A DNA stretch of 12,225 nucleotides, from positions 1-12,225 of the forward strand of contig JAURFZ010000035.1 of NCBI GenBank assembly GCA_030834045.1, written 5' to 3'. A program made the position numbers and the translations under genes. Numbering within the stretch: position 1 is the first letter of the stretch; each line of letters opens with the position of its first letter. The stretch is from Burkholderiales bacterium. Its GTDB lineage: Bacteria; Pseudomonadota; Gammaproteobacteria; Burkholderiales; Burkholderiaceae_A. Below are positions 5,952 to 12,225 of this stretch, piece after piece. A model generated the notes under the pieces. It made no database searches. It was not told the origin of the DNA and was given only the letters and a program-made list of their open reading frames with translations.

Positions 5952-7284
5952 CGGAAGACTCCTTATTGAAAGCGGGAATGAGACCAAGGGCAATGAGTTT
6001 GAGCAGGCAGGGAAGGCCCGCATAGAAAAGGGCAAGACTCGACAGTGTGAGGCCCGCAGTTAATTCTTTTGCAAGCGCGGAGCCCTGAGCCATATTTGGA
6101 GAAGGGTCATAGCCGGTCAGGGCAAGGGCCGGCAGCACCAGGCCTGCAGCCGCCGCTAGGGCGGATTTAGCAAGCAGGTTCCAGAGCCCAAAATACTGCC
6201 CCTCAAGGGCCTCACGATGTCCGGCCTCTTCGATAATTCGGCCAATGAAGAGCGACGGCGCAATAAGCTCGGCCCCAAGAGCAAGGCCGGTCACAAGACA
6301 AATGATGCCAAAGCCAAGGGCATCGCCCGAACCCAGGAACGTGGCCCAGAAAAAAGCAAGAATGGACCCCAACATGGCCAGGCGCCAGCACTGCCTGGGT
6401 CCGAAGCGTCCCATGAGCCAGCCCCAGGCGGGAATAGAAAGGGCAGCAGTGCTGAAATAGGCCAGTAGCAAAAGCCCGGCCATCAGGTCGGTGAGCTTAA
6501 GCACATCGCGCACGTAGAAAAGAAAAAGGCTTGCGGGTATGGCGTTAGCAAGGGCATTGATGCCAAGGGTAAGTAGAAGCTGTTTGTAGCGGCGATGAAA
6601 AACCTGTCGATAGCCTGAAACGAGTTGACCGAGCCAATTTCTGAATGTCGAGGCCGGGGGTCTGGCCGGTTCGCTTACGGCAAGGCTATGTCCGGGCCGA
6701 AGCCTGGTGAGCACAAGCAAGGCCATAAGACCAACTCCAATGACTCCAATGGTCATGGGCAGCACCAAGGCCTGCGCGGCCAGCACAGAGGCCACCATCA
6801 CGCCAAGCAGTGTGAGGCCCTCGCGCCAACCAATAAGTCGGGCCTGTTGTCGCAGACTCTTTCCTCTGGAGATCGCCCAGCTCTGGTGGGCAAGCTGGGC
6901 TGCGCTATTGGCAAGGGAGACGATAACAACCGTTACTGCCAGCCAGCCGAGCAGGGCAGGCTGCATGTCGCTGGTAAGCAAGACCTTGGGCGGGTTCATG
7001 AGGCCAGCAAACCCCAGCATCAGCAGAGCCAGACTTGGAATCATCCAGCGCTGAAACCGGGCTCCCTGGGTCTGGTCAAGAAGCCTACCGACCAAGGGAT
7101 CGGTAATGGCATCTGTAAGCCGACAGGCCATAAGCACGAGCCCCACCGCAGCCAAGGGCAGCCCAAAGCTGTTCGAGTAAAGGGAGGGGGTGAGCAGGTA
7201 GAGCGGCAGCGCGGCAAAGGCCAGAACAAATCCCGGCAGGCCGTAGAGTACCGCATCAAGCTGAAGCTTAAAACCCCGTGGCAC
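5911..7284 (-). CDS. MFS transporter of the MelB/GPH type
   Basis: A 457-residue inner-membrane transporter with about twelve hydrophobic helices in two halves separated by a polar loop around residues 200-225. The cation-site signature of the GPH group is visible as R55LTD58AITD62P63 through D70: D58 and D62 correspond to the sodium-site aspartates of MelB (D55/D59 in E. coli). The substrate is unknown. Its setting among lipid-modifying genes, and the fact that the lysophospholipid carrier MFSD2A has the same fold, make a lipid substrate worth considering over a sugar (inference). The GTG at 7284 is the first usable start after an upstream stop, 26 bases past the end of the chalcone-isomerase-like gene, without a clear ribosome binding site; it places the first helix about ten residues in. 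The 3' end overlaps the lipoprotein gene. Confidence 0.9.
   Translation of the reverse strand: MPRGFKLQLDAVLYGLPGFVLAFAALPLYLLTPSLYSNSFGLPLAAVGLVLMACRLTDAITDPLVGRLLDQTQGARFQRWMIPSLALLMLGFAGLMNPPKVLLTSDMQPALLGWLAVTVVIVSLANSAAQLAHQSWAISRGKSLRQQARLIGWREGLTLLGVMVASVLAAQALVLPMTIGVIGVGLMALLVLTRLRPGHSLAVSEPARPPASTFRNWLGQLVSGYRQVFHRRYKQLLLTLGINALANAIPASLFLFYVRDVLKLTDLMAGLLLLAYFSTAALSIPAWGWLMGRFGPRQCWRLAMLGSILAFFWATFLGSGDALGFGIICLVTGLALGAELIAPSLFIGRIIEEAGHREALEGQYFGLWNLLAKSALAAAAGLVLPALALTGYDPSPNMAQGSALAKELTAGLTLSSLALFYAGLPCLLKLIALGLIPAFNKESSDALSPPPAHHPAP
5959..5964 (-). promoter_or_regulatory. Strong ribosome binding site of the DUF3833 lipoprotein gene
   Basis: AAGGAG on the minus strand, seven bases before the ATG at 5951. 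It lies inside the final codons of the MFS gene and fixes the start 28 codons inside the longer open frame. It is the best Shine-Dalgarno sequence in the cluster. Confidence 0.75.
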
Positions 7285-7310
7285 AGAAGTGGCTGCGCGG
7301 CCGGCGCGGG

Positions 7311-7991
7311 CTATGGTTGAAGCCCAGAGAGCAGTTTTTTTCGAAGGCTAGCAACGCGCGTCTCGGGGTGGAGCCAGATGTTGAAGAAAGCCTCTGAGAA
7401 AGCTGGGTCGTTAACCTGTCCAAGGGGCTGGTCGTTTAAAAAAAACAAGGCACCGCGACCAGGTAGATGGATGCCAAGAATGCGATCGCCTGAGACGACA
7501 TTGGGGAAGATCGTGCGCATCTGGCTCTCCCAGGACTCAAGCTGCCCGGGCTTCATCGACAGGCCAAGCCTTTCAATCTCATCACGACTGGTGCTCGTAA
7601 TGGTGCTGCCTTGAAGGCCTGTTCGATAGGTGAGCTCTAAGGCCAGGGGCAGTTCAAAGAGCCGGCCTAGCTCGGCGGTTGGTACTGACCAGAGTCGCGC
7701 CTCATAGACCGTAAGCCCAAGGAAACGCAGCCTACCCTCACCCAAGAGCCTGGTCTGCTGGCCGACTAGGTTGATCAAGGGGCCGGGCGCAGCAAGGCCT
7801 GAAGGAGCACTTGAGGTTCGAACGAGGCCTGCTTCTTGGGAGAAGGCCTTTTGCGAGGCTCCAACGCCGCTCTGGGCGTGGGCCTCCTGTGCCTGTGACT
7901 GGCCCAGCAGGGCCGCGAAAGACAGAAGGCAGCCCGCAGCTCGTTTGGAGGCCAGCTGTGCCTGAATGGGCCTGGCTGTCGTGGTGCTCAC
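7311..7991 (-). CDS. Exported chalcone-isomerase-like protein
   Basis: A 226-residue predicted periplasmic protein. A Sec signal is seen at residues 16-34 (KR, then a short hydrophobic core, then SQAQ), followed by a low-complexity Ala/Ser/Gln/Gly linker to about residue 70. The chalcone-isomerase-like domain follows: LLGEGRLRFLGLTVYEARLW (82-101), LELTYRTGL near 118-126, VSGDRILGIHLPGRG near 166-180, FFLNDQPLG, then DPAF and the FFNIWLHPETR motif near 202-212. Bacterial members of this fold lack the plant catalytic context; related plant proteins bind fatty acids, so an acyl-binding role is plausible but unproven. The GTG at 7991 overlaps the stop of the methyltransferase gene as GTGA, implying coupled translation. 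The family call is good; the function is unknown. Confidence 0.85.
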   Translation of the reverse strand: MSTTTARPIQAQLASKRAAGCLLSFAALLGQSQAQEAHAQSGVGASQKAFSQEAGLVRTSSAPSGLAAPGPLINLVGQQTRLLGEGRLRFLGLTVYEARLWSVPTAELGRLFELPLALELTYRTGLQGSTITSTSRDEIERLGLSMKPGQLESWESQMRTIFPNVVSGDRILGIHLPGRGALFFLNDQPLGQVNDPAFSEAFFNIWLHPETRVASLRKKLLSGLQP

Positions 7992-9319
7992 AGGCGAGGC
8001 TTATCCAGGCAGACCTGAACCACATCGATATCACCGGCCACAAAGCCAGCCTCGCAATAGGCCAAATAAAACCGCCACATTGCGAAGAAGCGATCATCAA
8101 ACCCCAGGCCTCGAATGGCGGGCTCTTCCTTGTTGAACCTTTCGAGCCATTCACGCAGCGTTCGTGCATAGTCAAGCCCAAAGCCAAAGGGCTCTCCAGA
8201 TTTGAGGCCCACGCGTTCGGCCTGGGTTTGAATGACCGAAGGCGTAAGCAGCATGCCACCAGGAAAGATGTATTTCTGAATAAAGTCGGGTGAGCGGGCA
8301 TAACGTGCAAAGAGCGAATCTTTAATTACGATGGCCTGAATAACGGCACGTCCTCCCGGGCGAAGTCGGTCGTGCAGGGTCTGAAAATAGGTGGGCCAGT
8401 AGGACTGCCCAACGGCTTCGATCATTTCAATGGAGACAATCGCATCAAACTCGTCCTGGGCGTCGCGGTAGTCTTGAAGGAGAAACTGCCAAGCCTTGCC
8501 CTTCGAATCAAACCCGTTTTGGCGCATACGGTCTTCGGCCCAGGCTTTTTGCGCGGGCGAGAGCGTGAGCCCCGTGTAGTGAGCGGCCCTTTTCTGCAAC
8601 AACCGCTCGGCAAACCCTCCCCAGCCACAGCCAATTTCAAGAACCTTGGGTTCGGGCCCAGTCATTGTTGAGGCCTCGCTTAGGCAGTCAATAACCCTGT
8701 CGAGCTTGCGCAACTGGCCGGCCTTGAGATCCACCGAGGCGCCCCACTGACCCGTGCGGTCGAAGAGGGCGCTTGAGTAGGTCATGCTTGGGTCAAGCCA
8801 TCGTTTGTAGAAGTCATTGCCCAGGTCGTAGTGAAACTCAATGTTGCGTCGCGACTGTCGCCTGGAGTTTGAGCGAAGCTGATGCTGCAGTCGATCCCAG
8901 AGAAGCCTTATAGGGCTGCCATAAAGCGCAGGCTCAATCACCTTGCGATTGGCTACAAGCAGGCTTAAGAGCGCGGGCAGGTCCGAGCTTGACCAGTCGC
9001 CGCGCATGTAGCCCTCTCCAAAGCCAATGTCGCCCCGAAAGCCAGCATCGCTAAGGGCTCGCCAACGGTGGATCTTAAGGTCGGCGCGCTGGCTTTGGGC
9101 ATCGTCTTTTCCCAAAATAAGCTGGCTGCTGCCATCGGGAAGTTCAAGCTGCAACCGGCCTATTCGAAGCCGGTTGAGCACGGACAGGACCAGCCGACTG
9201 CGAAGGCCACTTAGGCCTCGTGTGGTTTTTGGGGAAAGTGGGCTTGTTGAGTCCGAGGCGTGAAGCACCTCGGTTTCCGGGCTAATGAGAACAGGTTGAG
9301 TTGCAGAGGAGGGAGGCAT
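7988..9319 (-). CDS. CFA-synthase-like SAM-dependent fatty-acyl methyltransferase
   Basis: A 443-residue cytoplasmic or membrane-associated enzyme of the cyclopropane-fatty-acid synthase family, which transfers carbon from SAM to the double bond of phospholipid acyl chains. The N-terminal lipid-binding domain (about 50-150) is followed by FHYDLGNDFY (162-171), the SAM loop LEIGCGWGG (227-235), LLQDYRD near 280-286 and KYIFPGG near 349-355. Of the E. coli bicarbonate-site residues (C139, E239, H266, Y317), E301 and Y384 are present, but Cys is S183 (TYSSALF) and His is Q328 (VIQAI). This suggests a methyltransferase making methyl-branched or unsaturated chains, like UfaM, rather than a cyclopropane synthase (inference). 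The ATG at 9319 has AAGG about eight bases upstream and lies 22 bases past the DUF1365 stop. Confidence 0.92.
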   Translation of the reverse strand: MPPSSATQPVLISPETEVLHASDSTSPLSPKTTRGLSGLRSRLVLSVLNRLRIGRLQLELPDGSSQLILGKDDAQSQRADLKIHRWRALSDAGFRGDIGFGEGYMRGDWSSSDLPALLSLLVANRKVIEPALYGSPIRLLWDRLQHQLRSNSRRQSRRNIEFHYDLGNDFYKRWLDPSMTYSSALFDRTGQWGASVDLKAGQLRKLDRVIDCLSEASTMTGPEPKVLEIGCGWGGFAERLLQKRAAHYTGLTLSPAQKAWAEDRMRQNGFDSKGKAWQFLLQDYRDAQDEFDAIVSIEMIEAVGQSYWPTYFQTLHDRLRPGGRAVIQAIVIKDSLFARYARSPDFIQKYIFPGGMLLTPSVIQTQAERVGLKSGEPFGFGLDYARTLREWLERFNKEEPAIRGLGFDDRFFAMWRFYLAYCEAGFVAGDIDVVQVCLDKPRL

Positions 9320-9341
9320 AGGCTGGCCTTTTTAGTTTTCT

Positions 9342-10145
9342 TTAGGTGCGTGGAACAAGGCGACAACCCTTAAGCCAGAGCTGCAGGGCATGCCAGTGAA
9401 TCTGAACAATCACTTTTAGACTGAAGGCTGGAAAACTTAACCAGGCAAGAAGGGCAGTGAAGCCGTTCAGTGGGCGTGACCGCCCGCTTAGGTAGGTGGT
9501 GAGGTCAAGCTCACCCGACGATATCGCGGCCGAGCCACCATCGGCTTGGGTTTCGCTGCTGTAGTCGATACGCGCGAGGTCTTGGCCGCCTGGGTTTAGG
9601 CTGCGGAAAAAGCGAAAGGCATAGCGGCCTTTAATCTCAAAAAATGGCGAAACATAGAAAGCCTTGACGGCATGCAGGGTCTGACCGTTCGAATAGTCCC
9701 GGCCTGGCTTAAGAACGTAAACATGGCGGCCCTGAAAGGTGTTGTTAACCTCCACAATAACGGCCGCTAGGCTGCCATTGTGGCGCTCGCAGAACCAAAA
9801 GCTCACCGGCTTAAAGGCATAACCAAGAACACGCGGAAAGGTGGTGAGCCATATCTCACCCGCCGCGTCATGAATGCCTGCAACCTGAAGTTGGTTTTCT
9901 GCCCACTGCAGCAGTGGCCTTCCATCGCCATGGTCCTTTGACCAGACCGACAGGAGCGCCGAACTATCCACTGCCCAGAGGCGGCCTGCGCCCTTGGCAC
10001 TGGGCTCACCCCGCCGGGCTTGCTGCTCCATCGACCGAAGGGGAAGTTGTAGGTAGAAGGCTCGCGATTTAAAGCGATGAACGACGGGCCGAAACCGGGT
10101 GTGGCCGACACGCCCCCAGACGATACGGGGGACGGACTCGTTCAT
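9342..10145 (-). CDS. DUF1365 family protein
   Basis: A 267-residue DUF1365 protein. Seen in order: GRVGHTRFRPVVHRF (11-25), the DHGDG motif (71-75), TTFPRVLGYAFKPVSFWF (101-118), VEVNNTF (131-137), and the KAFYVSPFF to YAFRF block (161-179). A hydrophobic stretch near the C-terminus (about 230-258, with LLAWLSFPAF) may associate with the membrane. No activity has been proven for the family to my knowledge, but it almost always sits between the FAD protein and the CFA-like gene, and the R. sphaeroides homolog (RSP_1090, from memory) is linked to the singlet-oxygen response. The ATG at 10145 overlaps the stop of the FAD gene as ATGA, so translation is probably coupled. Confidence 0.93.
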   Translation of the reverse strand: MNESVPRIVWGRVGHTRFRPVVHRFKSRAFYLQLPLRSMEQQARRGEPSAKGAGRLWAVDSSALLSVWSKDHGDGRPLLQWAENQLQVAGIHDAAGEIWLTTFPRVLGYAFKPVSFWFCERHNGSLAAVIVEVNNTFQGRHVYVLKPGRDYSNGQTLHAVKAFYVSPFFEIKGRYAFRFFRSLNPGGQDLARIDYSSETQADGGSAAISSGELDLTTYLSGRSRPLNGFTALLAWLSFPAFSLKVIVQIHWHALQLWLKGCRLVPRT

Positions 10146-11512
10146 GCTGCCTTGGCGAGAGACTCTGGCGCTGCACAGACACGGCTGCGTAAAGAGTTGG
10201 CCGCCTGTTTGCCAGCCCGAAAACCATCTTCATGAAAGCCAAAGCCCGTCCATGCTCCAGCAAACCAGACCCCCTGGCTGCCCTGCATACCCTGCAAATC
10301 GGCCTGCGCTTTGACGGCAGCCTCGCTGAAGATGGGATGCTCGTAACGCACCTCCTCAAGTGTTTTCTTTGGGTCCGGAGGGCGATGCGGGTTAAGGCTT
10401 ACGAAGACGTCTTCAGAAAACGCAAGCGGCTGAAGCCGGTTCATCCAGTAGGTCACGCTTACCGCGGATGAAGCCTCTTGGGTTGACTGGTTTAAGTAAT
10501 TCCATGAGGCCCATGCGGTCCGACGGCGTGGCATGAGCGAGGCGTCAAGGTGAAGGTAGGCCGTGTTGGGCTGGAAATCGATGGCATGCAGCATGGGCAG
10601 AGCGGGGTGCTGTGTGCCCCCAAGAATTTGGGCGGCCTGGTTGGAGTGGCATGCCAGCACCACGGCATCGGCATGGAGCTGAAAAGGGGCGTGGGTCTGC
10701 TGGTCGTGGCCCCCAATTTCAAGGCCGTGGTGGAGGCCGTTGTTGCCAGTCTCTTTTAAATCTGGCCCTCTCGCAATGGACTCCACCCGATGGCCAAGCC
10801 GAACCTCTGGCAGGACTTTCTCTACTTGCATGCGACCAAGCATGGCATCGATATAGCTTTTACTGCCTTGGCTTAGGGTGTACCAAGGCGGCCGGTTCTG
10901 TACCTGTAGCAGCCCGTGGTTGCTGCAGAACCGAACAAAGCTTGTCAGGGGATAGCCGCGCATGGTCTCGGTGGGGCAGGACCAAATGGCCCCCGCCATC
11001 GGTAAAAGGTAGGCTCTTTGGAAGAGCTCACTGTAGCCTTGGGTATCCAGGTAATCGCCCAGACAGATGCTGGTCCTTTGGCCGGCCGCCATCGCGGCAG
11101 CGTCTTCGGGTGCCTTTTGGTTGAACTTTAAGATCTCGCGCAGCATGGCCCAAAAACCAGGCCGAAGGGCATTGCTGGGCTGCGCGAAGACCGAACGTAG
11201 GTTGCTTCCAGACCATTCAAAGGCCCCTTCATCCACAGAGACCGAAAACGACATGTCCGAGGCGGATGTTTCAACGCCAAGCTCGGCAAGCCAGGGCGTA
11301 AATAGCGGGTAGGTCTGATGATTGAAGACAATAAAACCAGTGTCCACTGGCCCGGTAACGCCGTTGAGGGGGATTGAACGGGTGTGGGTGTGCCCACCAA
11401 GCCGAGGGGCTGCCTCAAGAATAGTGAGGCGAGCCTCGTGCCTTAGATGCCAGGCGGTCGAAAGGCCCGCGATGCCCGAGCCAATAACAACAACATGGGG
11501 CTTAGTCGGCAA
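10142..11512 (-). CDS. FAD-dependent amine-oxidase/desaturase-like protein
   Basis: A 456-residue flavoprotein of the NAD(P)-binding Rossmann / amine-oxidase superfamily (COG2907-like, distantly related to carotenoid desaturases). VVVIGSGIAG (7-16) is the dinucleotide-binding motif, E33 binds the ribose, and RLGGHTHT (37-44) is the second FAD loop. The C-terminal FAD block is VWFAGAWTGFGFHEDGFRAG. Homologs sit next to DUF1365 and CFA-like genes, and the R. sphaeroides relative belongs to the singlet-oxygen regulon; a role in desaturating a methylated acyl chain has been proposed (UfaD), though the one-to-one match is from memory. The TTG at 11512 is the only conventional start close to the Rossmann motif and overlaps folE2 by 11 bases. 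The open frame continues to 11686, but that stretch is coding for folE2. The Shine-Dalgarno before the TTG is weak. Confidence 0.9.
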   Translation of the reverse strand: MPTKPHVVVIGSGIAGLSTAWHLRHEARLTILEAAPRLGGHTHTRSIPLNGVTGPVDTGFIVFNHQTYPLFTPWLAELGVETSASDMSFSVSVDEGAFEWSGSNLRSVFAQPSNALRPGFWAMLREILKFNQKAPEDAAAMAAGQRTSICLGDYLDTQGYSELFQRAYLLPMAGAIWSCPTETMRGYPLTSFVRFCSNHGLLQVQNRPPWYTLSQGSKSYIDAMLGRMQVEKVLPEVRLGHRVESIARGPDLKETGNNGLHHGLEIGGHDQQTHAPFQLHADAVVLACHSNQAAQILGGTQHPALPMLHAIDFQPNTAYLHLDASLMPRRRTAWASWNYLNQSTQEASSAVSVTYWMNRLQPLAFSEDVFVSLNPHRPPDPKKTLEEVRYEHPIFSEAAVKAQADLQGMQGSQGVWFAGAWTGFGFHEDGFRAGKQAANSLRSRVCAAPESLAKAA

Positions 11513-12225
11513 AGTTATGGACGATCTTTGCGTAGGCCGAATGGTTATGGATGGACTCGAAGTTCTCAGACTCAACGCTGAAACCGTCAACGCAGGCCAG
11601 CCGTTGAAGTCCGAGAGCAATATCGCGTACGAGGTCCTCGACAAACTTCGGGTTGTCGTAGGCGCGCTCGGTAACGTACTTCTCATCAGGCCGCTTGAGC
11701 AACCCCCAGAGCTCGCAGGATGCAGCCTGTTCGGCCACGCGAATAAGGGCCTCTGGGCTCAGTTCGGAATTCAGCCGGGCAGTGATGGTGACATGGGAGC
11801 GCTGATTGTGGGCGCCATAGTCGGAGATATTTTTGGAGCAGGGGCAAAGGCTTGTCACTGGCACAACCATCTTCAATAGAACCTCGGACTGCTCAAACTG
11901 ACGAACCGTCCAGGTCATCTCATAGTCCATTAAGGAACTTACCCCCGAGACAGGGGCCTGCTTACGCGTGAAGTAGGGCAGGCGAACAATCAGTTCACCT
12001 TCCACCGCCTCAAGCCGAGTCAGCATCTTCGCCATGAGGGCCTTCACACTCTCAAAGCCCAGTGGGGTCTCGTGGTCTTGAAAGACCTCGATGAATCGTG
12101 ACATGTGCGTACCCTTGGCCTCTGCCGGCAGGCCCACCGTCATCTCGACATCGGCCACCGAAGGCTGAGCCCCGGTGGGAGTCTGAACCATCACGGGATG
12201 GCGCATTCCACGAATGCCGGCCTTT
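11502..12225 (-). CDS. folE2: GTP cyclohydrolase FolE2 (type IB), 5' end beyond the window
   Basis: Converts GTP to 7,8-dihydroneopterin triphosphate at the head of folate and pterin synthesis; the IB type works with metals other than zinc. About 240 residues are visible. Numbering from the Met at 12206, features are MRHPVMV (1-7), KGTHMSRF (31-38), the active-site LCPCSK (120-125, C121 the likely metal/active Cys), GAHNQRSH (131-138), and ESIHNHSAYAKIVHNF at the C-terminus. The reading frame continues to the right edge as AGIRG before that Met, matching the usual family sequence, so the Met at 12206 is internal and the true start lies outside. It is the upstream neighbour of the FAD gene and overlaps it by 11 bases, suggesting co-transcription with the lipid cluster. 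The family call is very secure. Confidence 0.95.
   Translation of the reverse strand, partial: KAGIRGMRHPVMVQTPTGAQPSVADVEMTVGLPAEAKGTHMSRFIEVFQDHETPLGFESVKALMAKMLTRLEAVEGELIVRLPYFTRKQAPVSGVSSLMDYEMTWTVRQFEQSEVLLKMVVPVTSLCPCSKNISDYGAHNQRSHVTITARLNSELSPEALIRVAEQAASCELWGLLKRPDEKYVTERAYDNPKFVEDLVRDIALGLQRLACVDGFSVESENFESIHNHSAYAKIVHNFAD

Noticed and set aside
6625..7320. Plus-strand open frame of 231 codons
   Set aside because: It is antisense to the MFS gene, whose helices and MelB signature are clear; the translation is full of Gly, His, Gln and Lys as expected from the complement of hydrophobic codons.
7988..9319. Naming this gene cfa (cyclopropane synthase)
   Set aside because: The bicarbonate-site Cys and His are replaced and the neighbourhood points to the UfaM-like branch, so a neutral methyltransferase name is safer.
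11513..11686. N-terminal extension of the FAD protein inside folE2
   Set aside because: It is Ser/Thr/Pro-rich, lies in a different frame over conserved folE2 codons, and would put 58 residues ahead of the usual N-terminal Rossmann motif.
1..12225. CRISPR arrays, insertion sequences, tRNA genes, phage or defence genes
   Set aside because: No repeat-spacer pattern, transposase motif, cloverleaf sequence or terminal inverted repeats were seen; nearly all bases belong to the thirteen genes listed.

Overview
The window is a densely coding, GC-rich proteobacterial chromosome segment. I would place it in the Betaproteobacteria, probably Burkholderiales, on family content: a type III pantothenate kinase of CoaX type, a FolE2-type GTP cyclohydrolase, a betaproteobacterial-style ferritin-like protein, and a VanZ / [2Fe-2S] ferredoxin / alpha-beta hydrolase group. 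This placement is from remembered family distribution, not a search. Thirteen protein genes are supported: twelve on the minus strand and one (coaX) on the plus strand. Two are cut by the window edges. No gene-free stretch exceeds about 50 bases. I see no RNA gene, mobile element, CRISPR array or long repeat.

Left block (1-2137, minus strand, read right to left): a VanZ-like membrane protein, a small thioredoxin-like [2Fe-2S] ferredoxin and an alpha/beta hydrolase that runs off the left edge. Centre: coaX (2186-3106, plus strand) diverges from the VanZ gene and meets a ferritin-like diiron protein gene tail to tail, with the two stop codons overlapping.

Right block (3103-12225, minus strand, read right to left): folE2 (5' end off the window), FAD amine oxidase/desaturase-like protein, DUF1365 protein, a cyclopropane-fatty-acid-synthase-like SAM methyltransferase, an exported chalcone-isomerase-like protein, a MelB-type MFS transporter, a DUF3833 lipoprotein, a short-chain dehydrogenase, an NTF2/SnoaL-like protein, and after a 22-base gap the ferritin-like protein. 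Five junctions overlap by 4 to 41 bases and the rest are within about 26 bases, so this looks like one transcription unit. The set from the FAD protein to the NTF2-like protein resembles a gene set known from many proteobacteria. In Rhodobacter sphaeroides, members of these families belong to the RpoE-ChrR singlet-oxygen regulon, and several were linked to methylated/furan fatty acid synthesis (UfaM, UfaD, UfaO). The locus-by-locus match is from memory.

The most interesting part is this lipid-modification cluster. Its CFA-like enzyme lacks two residues of the bicarbonate site found in true cyclopropane synthases, so it is more likely a fatty-acyl methyltransferase. The cluster also encodes a MelB-fold transporter, a periplasmic chalcone-isomerase-like protein and a lipoprotein, which together would suit handling of a modified lipid across the envelope. 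No sigma factor, anti-sigma factor or photolyase gene is visible here. folE2 sits directly upstream and overlaps the FAD gene, which is a less expected partner.
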